Below the pieces are notes generated by a model. The model saw only the letters and a list, made by a program, of their open reading frames with translations. It did no database searches and was not told the origin of the DNA. The position numbers and the translations under genes were made by a program. 38,030 nucleotides of DNA from a virus: positions 1 to 38,030 of IMG/VR virus record IMGVR_UViG_3300036790_000214. One strand, given 5' to 3'. Shown piece by piece: positions 28,193 to 36,509 of the stretch; the stretch's first letter is position 1, and each line of letters opens with the position of its first letter.

Positions 28193-28425
28193 AACGACCT
28201 CCTATTTTGTGAAAAAGTACGCTTTCGGTGTTTTGTAATAGAAAAACTCTTTGGTTTTCGGATCAATCCTTCTTTTTTTAATATCTCGGACATGAGCCGT
28301 GCTTCCTTTGGCGTCAATGGGGTTTTCCTGCCCGAACTCAAAAAGACGGCAAGTATCACGATCATCAGGAGCCATATAGCAATTCCCGCAAAGCCATAGA
28401 CCATGTTCGTAATGAAGAGTCCCAT
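28189..28425 (-). CDS. Small membrane protein overlapping a zinc-ribbon frame
   Basis: 78 residues from ATG 28425 (a TTG start adds one residue). One transmembrane helix (YGFAGIAIWLLMIVILAVFLSS, residues 10-31) and a basic tail (KHRKRTFSQNRR). The stop overlaps the ATG of the next gene (ATGA). It shares almost all its DNA with the zinc-ribbon gene at 28202-28456 in another frame. Confidence 0.5.
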   Translation of the reverse strand: MGLFITNMVYGFAGIAIWLLMIVILAVFLSSGRKTPLTPKEARLMSEILKKEGLIRKPKSFSITKHRKRTFSQNRRSL

Positions 28426-28456
28426 CAAATTGTTGGCACTTTCCGCAATGTTCCAT
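28202..28456 (-). CDS. Zinc-ribbon-like protein overlapping a membrane-protein frame
   Basis: 84 residues from ATG 28456, whose start lies inside a parS-like palindrome. CGKCQQFDG and LCGNCYMAPDDRDTC give a C-x2-C...C-x2-C ribbon. It ends just before the ribosome site of the coiled-coil gene. The twin layout with 8123-8378 is striking. No family assigned. Confidence 0.5.
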   Translation of the reverse strand: MEHCGKCQQFDGTLHYEHGLWLCGNCYMAPDDRDTCRLFEFGQENPIDAKGSTAHVRDIKKRRIDPKTKEFFYYKTPKAYFFTK

Positions 28457-28464
28457 GTGAAACA
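28449..28464. promoter_or_regulatory. parS-like site with one mismatch
   Basis: TGTTCCATGTGAAACA differs from the consensus TGTTCCACGTGAAACA only at the central C. It lies between the 28468-28496 terminator and the next gene, and includes the start codon of the zinc-ribbon gene. ParB binding would be expected to be weak. Confidence 0.45.
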
Positions 28465-28496
28465 AAACCCCGGAAGGGTGTTAAAGCCTTCCGGGG
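28459..28496 (-). terminator. Intrinsic terminator after the capsid gene group
   Basis: A perfect 10-bp stem (CCCCGGAAGG with CCTTCCGGGG) and a 9-base loop; on the minus strand it is followed by TTTTGTTTC. It should stop or attenuate transcription coming from the coat genes before the coiled-coil and adaptor genes. Confidence 0.85.
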
Positions 28497-28503
28497 AATT
28501 GAA

Positions 28504-28968
28504 TTAATCTCCGCTTAATCCTCGTCCGAACTCATACGTAATTCCCGATTGACCTGTCGCTGCAGAATCGCAAGCGACCAATCCATTGAAGAAATGGAGT
28601 GGCGGGTCAAACCGTGTAATCGTATTCGCGCTCGTAGAACTGAAGAAAATACGCGCCGTTAAGGCGTTCGTCGTTGCACCACACGTAATACCAGACGTGG
28701 TATTGGTGTCGTACAACATCACGTATTCGCTCGTCGCTCCAGAAGACATAAACACCTGATACACCACACCGGGCATGTAGGCGGCATTGGCCACAGAATT
28801 CGTGCTGACATTCGGCGTAACAGTTGAAACAGTGGTCGTATAGCTCAAGACATAAGCATCTTTAGGAGCTACAACAGGATTCACTGCATAAACTGTTCTA
28901 TTCAGAAGCCCAACAACTCCGAACCCGAGAAGTAACCCGAAGATCAAACGATTCATCAATTTATCCAC
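28504..28968 (-). CDS. Secreted-type protein next to the coat gene
   Basis: 154 residues from GTG 28968, with GGAGGG four bases upstream. A hydrophobic N-terminus (RLIFGLLLGFGVVGLLNRTVYA, residues 7-28) forms a signal peptide. The mature part is beta-rich with two cysteines (TCGA, ACDS) and looks like the protein at 30829-31233. The stop codon is eight bases before the terminator. Probably a decoration or fibre-type protein, unusually exported. Confidence 0.6.
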   Translation of the reverse strand: MDKLMNRLIFGLLLGFGVVGLLNRTVYAVNPVVAPKDAYVLSYTTTVSTVTPNVSTNSVANAAYMPGVVYQVFMSSGATSEYVMLYDTNTTSGITCGATTNALTARIFFSSTSANTITRFDPPLHFFNGLVACDSAATGQSGITYEFGRGLSGD

Positions 28969-28979
28969 TGGTCCCTCCC

Positions 28980-29843
28980 TTAAGCCGCTGTCTGAACTAC
29001 CACAGCATGATCCGCACGAAGCTGAGCCACGCCGTACAGAGCACTTCCGGCGTAAGGCTGGCTGAATTTCGTTCGCGCGAATTTTTCCATGGTGAAGTTC
29101 TTCTGCATAACCGTTCCAAGCGCTTCTTTATGAGACAGGATGTTATAACGAACATTCGCCGTGTTGTTCACAAGCGGAGTCACCGTCACATCCGTTCCAT
29201 AAAGACCCGTGATCCGACCTCCATCAACCTGAAGACCTTTCGTGAATCCCGTGGTGTTGGCAAGCGTGAACTTGTCAATCGCCAGAATATCCGATTCAGC
29301 GACAGGCGCAATCACCCAATGCCGATCTTCTTTTGGAATCTTCGCATCGTCCAGAATCCGCTGAGCTTGAAGGATGAGCCCATCAGAAAATGGCACGGAA
29401 CCACCAATTTTGTAAGTCCAAGTCCCGGACTGAACGAGATTCAGAAGGTCAACATCCTGTTGCTGGGAAATGGCTTTACCGAACGCATCGGCAAATTCCG
29501 CTTCCCAATCTAAGACCGACTGAATCCCCGCGATATCAACCAAATCCGCCGGAACGCCTTTCCATTTGTTAATCACAATGGTGGTATCCGTCGGAACCAC
29601 TTGGTTATTGGTAAAACTTCCGTCCGTCGTGGAAATGTCAATCACCGAAAGAACCGGGAAAATCTGGAAGTGGACAGTATCGCCCATCTTCGTGATCGCT
29701 CCCTTCACATTCGGATCGCCTTCCACGCCGTTAATGAACAACTTCCACGCCACCGATTCCGCGTACCGTGCTTTGAGTGCCTTTACACGCCAAAGCTTAG
29801 GAACTGAACCGGCTACATTCGACAACCCTGTTTCATTAGCCAT
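28980..29843 (-). CDS. Major capsid protein
   Basis: 287 residues. It has the look of an HK97-fold coat of the P22/N4-type podovirus group: N-arm with GLSNVAGSVPKLWRVKALKARYAES, E-loop region rich in Val/Asp, and a P-domain ending FARTKFSQPYAGSALYGVAQLRADHAVVVQTAA. The upstream gene is scaffold-like, which fits. The ATG has AGGAG upstream. Confidence 0.8.
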   Translation of the reverse strand: MANETGLSNVAGSVPKLWRVKALKARYAESVAWKLFINGVEGDPNVKGAITKMGDTVHFQIFPVLSVIDISTTDGSFTNNQVVPTDTTIVINKWKGVPADLVDIAGIQSVLDWEAEFADAFGKAISQQQDVDLLNLVQSGTWTYKIGGSVPFSDGLILQAQRILDDAKIPKEDRHWVIAPVAESDILAIDKFTLANTTGFTKGLQVDGGRITGLYGTDVTVTPLVNNTANVRYNILSHKEALGTVMQKNFTMEKFARTKFSQPYAGSALYGVAQLRADHAVVVQTAA

Positions 29844-29864
29844 TGAAGGCTCCTATTTTTAGAT

Positions 29865-30686
29865 TTACCTCACTCGTCCTTCTTTATGAGCGAGTTCCAA
29901 TTCTTTGATGAGTTCGGAATGTTTGGGATCGTGCGGAGCTTTTTCGATCATGTCCAAAGCCGCGTCAAAATCAGCGCGATTCCAGACCTTTCGACCAAAA
30001 CCCACGCCCGGAGGTTGTCCCTGCACGCCAGATGCACGCTGTTTCTGCAACGATTTGTCACCGATGCCGCGCATGCCCAGTAATTTCATCCAGGCGTATT
30101 CCGCGACCATCTGAGGCGACAAATGCTGGCGATTCGGGATCGTCTCTATGATCTCGATTAAGTCCTCATCATCAGAAGGATCGTAACCCTGCTGAGAACG
30201 AATGAATTCGGCAGCAGACGCCTGTTCCTGTTTAAGAGCCTGAGCTTGAAACTCTTGTTCCCGCGATTGCTGAAACGTGCTCGTCAGACCTTGCGTCAAT
30301 TCGTCTTTCAGAGCCTGCAACCGCGAATCCAGAGCCGCTTCCGGGTCTTGCCAGAAATTCGCTGGCGTTTTGGCAGTTTGAGGCTGGTTCCGACGCGACA
30401 GTTCTTCACGTAACGAAGCTAACTCCTCTCGCATACTCCCGAAAGAAGAAACCTGTTCACGTAATTCCCTGCGCTGGGCTCTCAGTTCTTTGACTTCATC
30501 CTGAATGCTCCAGCGGCGCTGTCGGTTACCCGTCTCTGGCTGGCTACCTTCGGTCCCGCCTTGCGGGGAACCGCCCTCGGTCTGATTGTTATCTGAGGCC
30601 GCATTCTCAGTTGCGGTAGACTGTCCCGCAGTTTCAGTTTCGGCGGCTCCGATGGTTGTTACACCACCAACGTTTAAGTCGTCCAT
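29865..30686 (-). CDS. Scaffolding protein
   Basis: 273 residues from ATG 30686, preceded by AGGAGGT; an extension upstream is not supported. Acidic Thr/Gly/Glu-rich N-terminus, then a charged coiled coil (VKELRAQRRELREQVSSFGSMREELASLREEL), then a helical C-terminus ending with basic residues, as in scaffolds that bind the coat protein. It lies immediately upstream of the coat gene. Confidence 0.8.
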   Translation of the reverse strand: MDDLNVGGVTTIGAAETETAGQSTATENAASDNNQTEGGSPQGGTEGSQPETGNRQRRWSIQDEVKELRAQRRELREQVSSFGSMREELASLREELSRRNQPQTAKTPANFWQDPEAALDSRLQALKDELTQGLTSTFQQSREQEFQAQALKQEQASAAEFIRSQQGYDPSDDEDLIEIIETIPNRQHLSPQMVAEYAWMKLLGMRGIGDKSLQKQRASGVQGQPPGVGFGRKVWNRADFDAALDMIEKAPHDPKHSELIKELELAHKEGRVR

Positions 30687-30741
30687 TTCAGTTGGACCTC
30701 CTGTATCGTTCGAAAATCTCGTCGAACGTCGAGAGCACAAC

Positions 30742-30791
30742 AAAAAAGCGGTAGCATAGAAGGGATCGAGGCCCCTCGATGGCCACCGCTT
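30742..30791 (-). terminator. Intrinsic terminator between portal group and scaffold
   Basis: AAGCGGT pairs with ACCGCTT around an inner hairpin (ATCGAGG/CCTCGAT); on the minus strand the structure is followed by TTTTTTG. A shorter T-run on the plus strand (TATTTTTTAT) could make it bidirectional. It separates the terminase-portal transcripts from the capsid genes; the capsid genes may therefore have their own promoter. Confidence 0.75.
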
Positions 30792-30828
30792 ATTTTTTAT
30801 GCGTTTAGAACGTTTAGAAAGAACTAAA

Positions 30829-31233
30829 CTACATGCACTGATACAAAATCGTTACATTGGCAGTTGTCGAATTCGTATACGTCAAACCACTCGAAACCGC
30901 CACGTCATAAAACGAACAAGGCATTGCCGTCGAAGTAGCAATCGTCGCAATCGGGACAGTCGCCGTTGCACTGGAATTGTAAACCGTCAGAAGACCAGCG
31001 GCGACACCATTGTTAACGCAAGCCCCGTGAAAAATACCATGGTTGCCAGACGTATATGTTACCGATGTAAAAGAAGACGATGCGACCGTATAGGGAATTC
31101 CGGGACAAAGGTTCTTTGTCGTATCTGCCGTCTGCGTGTTTGACGATAACCAGACGTCCGTGTCCAACGCGAAACAAGGCGCTGAAAACATCAACAGCGC
31201 CGCTAAAATCGAAATGAGTTTGCTCTTATTCAT
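30829..31233 (-). CDS. Secreted-type protein upstream of the scaffold gene
   Basis: 134 residues with signal peptide MNKSKLISILAALLMFSAPCFA and a mature beta-rich domain with five or six cysteines (NLCPG, GACVNN, MPCSFY, QCM) that could form disulphides. GAGGAGA precedes the ATG at 31233. It shares layout and composition with 28504-28968. Possibly a head decoration. Confidence 0.6.
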   Translation of the reverse strand: MNKSKLISILAALLMFSAPCFALDTDVWLSSNTQTADTTKNLCPGIPYTVASSSFTSVTYTSGNHGIFHGACVNNGVAAGLLTVYNSSATATVPIATIATSTAMPCSFYDVAVSSGLTYTNSTTANVTILYQCM

Positions 31234-31522
31234 GGGTAGTCTCTCCTCGGAGTTCCTTTAATAGTTCTTCCGTCCCCGGATTCTCAACGTCACTATCCTT
31301 CTCAAGTTGCATCAAAGCCCGCTCCAGCTGACCGACAGCCAATTCAAACCCTTTCATTTCACCGGCTTTATAACGCCAGTTGCTTTCGTTGTTCCGAGAA
31401 GCCGACCGCTGAAGACCTTGCATGATCTGTGCATATTCGTGCGCCCATAACCCCTGTAATTTCTGATATCCAATATTGTTCTGAAGCGATTTCAGATCAA
31501 CAAAATCTCGATTCGCGCTCAT
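31226..31522 (-). CDS. Small helical protein after the portal (98 aa)
   Basis: 98 helical residues with overlapping starts and stops. Ends with a strongly acidic tail (KDSDVENPGTEELLKELRGE). Likely a head or connector accessory. Confidence 0.55.
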   Translation of the reverse strand: MSANRDFVDLKSLQNNIGYQKLQGLWAHEYAQIMQGLQRSASRNNESNWRYKAGEMKGFELAVGQLERALMQLEKDSDVENPGTEELLKELRGETTHE

Positions 31523-33339
31523 GACATCGCCATTTGCGATTGCCCTTTTGCCGCCGCCCCAAGTTCTCCAGCTTGCGACCTGACATTTTCAGCCGTTGCA
31601 AGAGAACTACCCACCTGATCCATCGCGTTCGGCGGCGCGGCCATTCCACCCATAGGAGAACCCATCTGAGGGATCATCGGCGGCGGCGGAAGAAAGACAG
31701 TCTTTGGATCAATTCCAATGGATCGCGCAAATTCGCCAATGAACGGCAACAGATTGACTTGACCCAATTGAGGATTCGCCGTCCTAATGCTAGTAACGGT
31801 TTGCAGAAATTGCAAAAGGTCTTTATTTCGTTGAGGCCGGAAATCTTTGTCCGTCACAATCTTCGTAACGACTTGCGCGTCAATCGCAATGTCATTCGGG
31901 AAGACGCGCATCGGCGATTTGTCAGGACCTGTATTTGCGATCCAGAACGGTTGATCGAGAAAAGTTCCATTGTTTTCATTGGACTTTGAAATATATTCAC
32001 GCACCAGAGAATCAGACATAACCTCCGCCATCACCGAAAGACGGCGAACAGCTTCTGACTGAGCAATAGAACTTTCTGTAGCGGTTGCTTCCGTAACCAA
32101 CGCCTGAAGATTGTCCGTCGCGCCCGTCGTTGCGCGAAATTCGGTTTTCATCAGGTCTTCCAGCATTTTCCCCATGTTTACACCCTCTAATTGCGGGCGT
32201 ATCGGTTTGAGCCCTTCAGCATCGTCAGTTTCCACAACTCCCCAGGGTTTAATTCGGAGCTGGGAAGTCTTGATATTCGCCATCCGACTGGCAATCCACA
32301 TATTGAATAGCGAAAAGGTAATCGTATCGTGCATCCGTCCACGGTTCGAATTGATTTCAGGTTGTAAACTTTCAGCAACACGACCGACGCCATAACCGTA
32401 TGGTTCCAATTCGAATTCATTGAGATGGGTGAACAGGAAAGGGCGTCTTTTGTAAGGCGAAGGATGCGCTCTAATGATGTGTAAGTCATTGATCGTCGTC
32501 ACCACCCATTCCTGCCCGTCCGGCAGGGGATTTTCAGTCAACGGCCCGTAATACGTCACCATATAAAACACATGGGAAACGTTGGCGGTCGTCGGGCCTC
32601 CGGTAAAAGAGTAGTAACCAGCCGCCGCCAATCGTGATATGACCTCAGGAGTCATGTTCCCATATTGTTTCGCGGAGTCCACGACTTGCTGAATCGCAAT
32701 CGGATCCCAAACTCCCGGCATCTTTTCCGCAAGATCGTTCAACATATCTTCCGTCACGAAATCAATCGCCGCGTGCCACCCGCTCTGCGAAATGTCAATA
32801 CAAAGCGGATCGAACGCAATCTGAAGAAGAGAACGCGGGATAAAGTCCGTCGCCTCAAAATAGGGTCGATTCGAAACGAACGGAGTTTCAACGGCGACTG
32901 TTCCCATTAATGTTGCCGAACGCAAGGACTTTAAGAGTTTACGAGGATACTGAATCACCGTCTTCTGCCATTCCAGAACCGATTCCGATTTCCAAAGCTG
33001 TTCCTGAGAAATCATCGGATTATGCGACAGCAAACTAAAATTCGGCTGAGCGGAGGTCATCGCCCGATGCAGAAACGTCGCTATCGCTTCCGTCGCTCGA
33101 GTGGTTTCTGTAACTTGAGGATTAGCAAACCCATCAAGCGCTCCGCTTCTTGGAGGTTTAACAAGACGCCAGAAATCAGCGTAGGTGTTGAAGCGGTAGA
33201 GCTGGGCGACCAGCCGCGAATGCCAGTAATCGACTTTTTCTTTGATTTCATAATGCGCTTTTCCTTTCAGTTTGAATAACGCACCGTCCATTTCATAGCC
33301 GTTATCCGTAATTCCAGGCGATCCTGTCATGGTTTCCAT
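31519..33339 (-). CDS. Portal protein
   Basis: 606 residues. The N-terminal part (HYEIKEKVDYWHSRLVAQLYRFNTYADFWRLVKPP) and the NPQVTETTRATEAIATFLHRAMTS segment are typical of podovirus portal proteins. A central helical stem and a Pro/Gly/Met-rich C-terminal region (PPPPMIPQMGSPMGGM, about 560-575) follow. It forms the dodecameric ring for DNA packaging. TAATG overlap with the terminase gene. Confidence 0.85.
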   Translation of the reverse strand: METMTGSPGITDNGYEMDGALFKLKGKAHYEIKEKVDYWHSRLVAQLYRFNTYADFWRLVKPPRSGALDGFANPQVTETTRATEAIATFLHRAMTSAQPNFSLLSHNPMISQEQLWKSESVLEWQKTVIQYPRKLLKSLRSATLMGTVAVETPFVSNRPYFEATDFIPRSLLQIAFDPLCIDISQSGWHAAIDFVTEDMLNDLAEKMPGVWDPIAIQQVVDSAKQYGNMTPEVISRLAAAGYYSFTGGPTTANVSHVFYMVTYYGPLTENPLPDGQEWVVTTINDLHIIRAHPSPYKRRPFLFTHLNEFELEPYGYGVGRVAESLQPEINSNRGRMHDTITFSLFNMWIASRMANIKTSQLRIKPWGVVETDDAEGLKPIRPQLEGVNMGKMLEDLMKTEFRATTGATDNLQALVTEATATESSIAQSEAVRRLSVMAEVMSDSLVREYISKSNENNGTFLDQPFWIANTGPDKSPMRVFPNDIAIDAQVVTKIVTDKDFRPQRNKDLLQFLQTVTSIRTANPQLGQVNLLPFIGEFARSIGIDPKTVFLPPPPMIPQMGSPMGGMAAPPNAMDQVGSSLATAENVRSQAGELGAAAKGQSQMAMS

Positions 33340-34757
33340 TAAAAATATCCCGCCGAATTGCCATCCACATCAAGCCCTTCCGAAGTCGGTCGAAAAACAG
33401 ATGGAACCGTAAACTTCACTTTCTGCTGTTCAAGTTTCTCAAGCGCGATCTGCTGCATGATCTGGGCTTGCGTTAAATCGGAATCGTTGGTCTTTGACGC
33501 CCCCAAGAAAAGATCGAATTGAAGCATTTCAACGAGATAGTGCAACGCATCAACGAGATCGTCATTTCCGGCGTCATCCGGCTTTTCCATGGTCGTGTCT
33601 TTCCACTCGTAAGCGAGCATCTGTTTCCTGAGCATCGGGCATTTTTCACCGTCAATAACAATCCGGTTTTCATGCAGAAGCTGTTGAATCATGGCGCGAG
33701 AGTTTTTCTTGTCTCGAGACGAAGGCCGAAGCGGGGAAATACCGGCTTGCCGGAAATGCCAGAGGACAGTTAACCCTTTCATCTGGGGATCTTCTTTCGC
33801 CGCATCATGGGAAATCGCGGTATTCGATACCTTCTCGCGGAACGTCGTCAGGTTCTTAATGACCTGAGCTTGCGCGGGCGCAGACATATTATTCTCAGCG
33901 TATTCACGGTACAGATGGAGTTTCCGGCCAGAGACAAAGGCCCAGAGACAAGCGGTATCGTCCCGCATTCCCCAGTCCACAGCTCGCCAACTGACAAAAG
34001 TTCCAGAAGGCATTTCCACGCGTCGCACGTGTCGGGAATCCGAAAACGAAGAGAATACGCGGCCTACACTTGATTCGTACTCGGCAAGATATTCCTGTCG
34101 CCAAACTTCTTGAGTATCACAATCTTTCCGAGCTTCCTCGATTTCTTTTCTATCTAATATCGGGTTATCGTAAATTGAATAATGGAAACAAGCCCATTCC
34201 TTTTCTCCTAGATTTATTTTGCGACGCGCCTCATCTTCCAAATCTTTGATCCAATTAAAACCTTTGGGAGTAAAAATAAATAAAGCAGGCGCTCTTTTGG
34301 GAACAAGATTCGGGCGAATAATTTTTGACCAGACATCAGGCTTATGCAGAGAAGCTTCTTCGAAAATAACACCGCTGGGCTCTGGACCGCGAAGAGAATC
34401 TGGATTATCTGACCCCATCAAATAAAGACGCGAACCGTTTTTAAGCGTCATTATCAAGTCGGTGTCATTCGGCTTTTTACCGTAAGCGCCTTCCGGAATA
34501 ATTCGTTTGAATTTATCCCACGAAATAAGAGCCGCCTGTTTGTAAGTCGGTGAAATTATCCACGTTACGGAATTCGGAGGGCCCAGCCAATCCATAGCAA
34601 TTCTTTCGGCAAGGGTTGTCTTTCCCCATTTTCTACCGCATCGAATTATCTTGAACCGCGCCGGATCGTTACGAACGATCTTTTGCGTAGCATGAAATGA
34701 AAAATCGGTTTTGAAAATCTTTTTCTGAGCTTGGGAACTGCTAGGAAGGAGTTGCAT
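33339..34757 (-). CDS. terL: Terminase large subunit
   Basis: 472 residues. ATPase domain: Walker A GRKWGKT (41-47), Walker B VIFEEA (130-135). RNase H-like nuclease domain: RAVDWG with Asp261, followed by ISHDAA and DDLVDALHY near residues 400-410, which carries the second acidic cluster. It cuts and translocates concatemeric DNA into the procapsid. Its position beside the portal gene is standard. Confidence 0.93.
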   Translation of the reverse strand: MQLLPSSSQAQKKIFKTDFSFHATQKIVRNDPARFKIIRCGRKWGKTTLAERIAMDWLGPPNSVTWIISPTYKQAALISWDKFKRIIPEGAYGKKPNDTDLIMTLKNGSRLYLMGSDNPDSLRGPEPSGVIFEEASLHKPDVWSKIIRPNLVPKRAPALFIFTPKGFNWIKDLEDEARRKINLGEKEWACFHYSIYDNPILDRKEIEEARKDCDTQEVWRQEYLAEYESSVGRVFSSFSDSRHVRRVEMPSGTFVSWRAVDWGMRDDTACLWAFVSGRKLHLYREYAENNMSAPAQAQVIKNLTTFREKVSNTAISHDAAKEDPQMKGLTVLWHFRQAGISPLRPSSRDKKNSRAMIQQLLHENRIVIDGEKCPMLRKQMLAYEWKDTTMEKPDDAGNDDLVDALHYLVEMLQFDLFLGASKTNDSDLTQAQIMQQIALEKLEQQKVKFTVPSVFRPTSEGLDVDGNSAGYF

Positions 34758-35205
34758 CGAACTCCTTTTGCATTTCAGAAATTTCTATTAAAAATTCCCG
34801 CGCTTTTTTTACAACATGCGGGCAAACGCCTTTTCGCCATTTTGCGAAATTGCAATTCATGCAAAGCGTGGCATATCCTTCAGGCCATCCGCGATTCCTG
34901 ATATCTCGTATAATCCGTTCGACGCCACCTGGCAAATCTTTGCGGTGTTTACTGCCGCCACCATCTAAATGTTCAATCGTCAAAAATGCGCGATCCGATT
35001 CTCCGCAGCAAACACATACATTTCCATATCGATGAAAGAATAAATCCCATAATCTTTCTTTGCATCGCCGCATCGTTTGCGCGTGGACTTCCTTGGTGCG
35101 CGAATAATATTCTTTCTGAAGAATAAGTTTCTCTTTCTGACTCAATGAGCGCGTAGTCTTTCCGGGAAAAATACTGCCAACGATTGAACCTTGATGCTCA
35201 GGCAT
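34741..35205 (-). CDS. HNH-type endonuclease next to the terminase
   Basis: 154 residues from ATG 35205. CVCCGESDRAFLTIEHLDGGGSKHR and LCMNCNFAKWRKGVC give two zinc-binding cysteine pairs around an HNH-like active site with the E-H-L-D motif. HNH proteins often neighbour terminase genes and assist packaging or cleave competing DNA. The C-terminus overlaps the terminase start by 17 bases. Confidence 0.8.
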   Translation of the reverse strand: MPEHQGSIVGSIFPGKTTRSLSQKEKLILQKEYYSRTKEVHAQTMRRCKERLWDLFFHRYGNVCVCCGESDRAFLTIEHLDGGGSKHRKDLPGGVERIIRDIRNRGWPEGYATLCMNCNFAKWRKGVCPHVVKKAREFLIEISEMQKEFDATPS

Positions 35206-35425
35206 AATCGCCGCCACCAATGGACGACAACGCCTGATGAAGATGATCAGCGGCGTGCTGCAGGTGGTGCCGCGCATCTTCCTTGCCGCCATTCATCTTT
35301 TTCTGTTCAGAGAAAGCAATCGCTTCCGCCTGTTTCTGATTCTTTACGACTTTGCCTTTCTTCGTTCCGGAATGTAGATCGCCCTCTTTCCATTCGTGCA
35401 TGACCCCTTCAAAGTTCTTCGGCAT
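35198..35425 (-). CDS. DUF6496-like phage protein
   Basis: 75 residues. GTKKGKVVKNQKQAEAIAFSEQKK is the motif of a small phage family whose role is unknown. It overlaps the HNH gene by eight bases. Confidence 0.7.
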   Translation of the reverse strand: MPKNFEGVMHEWKEGDLHSGTKKGKVVKNQKQAEAIAFSEQKKMNGGKEDARHHLQHAADHLHQALSSIGGGDYA

Positions 35426-35608
35426 TTACATCTTCTCCGGCAAGTCGTTGCCCTCGTAATGGAAATGCTGGGTTTCGCCGTTGCCGATGTGCTCTTCGGT
35501 GCTGTCACTATACTGAAACTCCGAACTTTTCTCCGGAAGTTTGTGATCTTCCCAGCTCTCGAAACTGCCGCCTTCGCTATTATCAGGAACCTGTTTCGGT
35601 GGTGTCAT
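35426..35608 (-). CDS. Small acidic protein (60 aa)
   Basis: 60 residues, acidic, with many Ser and Glu. Overlaps the 3' end of the upstream gene (ATGA). Unknown. Confidence 0.5.
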   Translation of the reverse strand: MTPPKQVPDNSEGGSFESWEDHKLPEKSSEFQYSDSTEEHIGNGETQHFHYEGNDLPEKM

Positions 35609-35871
35609 GATCGCCCCTTCGTCGGTCTTCCGAATTCTCCGGCGGGATTGTAATTCGCGCCTTTCGGACGAACCGGCTTCTTCTGGAATTTCATCGTGTC
35701 TGAAAAAACGCGGGGCGGCGCGACCAGCGCCTGCGCCAATGGATCGGGACTGCCGGCATTGCGAACCTCCGACATCTTGAACTTGACCGGAACCTTCTGC
35801 GCCGGTTGCCCTTTTTCCTTCGTGTTTCCGCCGCCGTGAAACGGTTCGGTTCTACCCATGCGTTCAGCCAT
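35605..35871 (-). CDS. Small basic Pro-rich protein (88 aa)
   Basis: 88 residues, Gly/Pro/Lys-rich, with no clear fold. One-base overlap with the terminase small-subunit gene upstream. Unknown role. Confidence 0.5.
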   Translation of the reverse strand: MAERMGRTEPFHGGGNTKEKGQPAQKVPVKFKMSEVRNAGSPDPLAQALVAPPRVFSDTMKFQKKPVRPKGANYNPAGEFGRPTKGRS

Positions 35872-36470
35872 TATTGAGCCTCCTCGCTGCTTTCGAATTC
35901 TATGGAAATGTTTTCGTAGGTGTGATGCGTCCGTTCAATCTTCGGAATAATCGTCGCCTTCAATTCCTGGTACGCCACCATCTGCTGACGATCAGGTTTG
36001 AACGCTTCGGATTTATACTGAATATCAATCGGCTCGAAACAGGCTTTGCATTTTACACCCACGACCAAATCGTCATTCTGCCCTTCCGCAAATTCGTAAT
36101 TATTGAACCGGCTGACGTATCCGCACACGCACAGACCTTCGTGCCATTCGCGTTTGCCTTCCATCGCCTCTTTCCCCCACCGAATCAAATATTCCGCTGT
36201 TAACCCGTTCTTAATCGAAAATTCTTCCATCTTCGCATTGAAATATTCCCGGAATTTACGGCTGGCGAGAAATTTTTTGCCCCATTCTTCCGTCCGATCC
36301 ACAGAAATAGCGGCGGCTGTCACACTCTTCAGTTTTTGGAGGTTGAGAAGGAAATTCATCTGCGAAGGCGAGAACACAAACAACTGACCGGCCACAGCAA
36401 GGCCAACCGTCTTAACTTCACCGCCAACGATTAACGCTGTAGCATTTTCCGTGGGATGCTTTTCGGACAC
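35871..36470 (-). CDS. terS: Putative terminase small subunit
   Basis: 199 residues from GTG 36470, the first gene after promoter 36481-36509. N-terminal helices (FSPSQMNFLLNLQKLKSVTAAAISV...FREYFNAKMEEFSIKNGLTAEYLIRWGKEAMEGK) resemble small terminase DNA-binding domains. A later cysteine set (CVCGY, CKACF) suggests a zinc site. Position upstream of terminase large subunit fits. The GTG follows the -10 box by 10 bases with no Shine-Dalgarno. Confidence 0.65.
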   Translation of the reverse strand: MSEKHPTENATALIVGGEVKTVGLAVAGQLFVFSPSQMNFLLNLQKLKSVTAAAISVDRTEEWGKKFLASRKFREYFNAKMEEFSIKNGLTAEYLIRWGKEAMEGKREWHEGLCVCGYVSRFNNYEFAEGQNDDLVVGVKCKACFEPIDIQYKSEAFKPDRQQMVAYQELKATIIPKIERTHHTYENISIEFESSEEAQ

Positions 36471-36480
36471 GCTTGACGCT

Positions 36481-36509
36481 CATATAACTTCAATAATCCA
36501 TTTTGTCAA
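36481..36509 (-). promoter_or_regulatory. Leftward promoter for the packaging/structural genes
   Basis: On the minus strand, TTGACA (36509-36504), 17 bases, TATATG (36486-36481). The GTG of the terminase small subunit follows ten bases later. The -35 box contains the stop codon of the upstream small gene. Confidence 0.75.
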
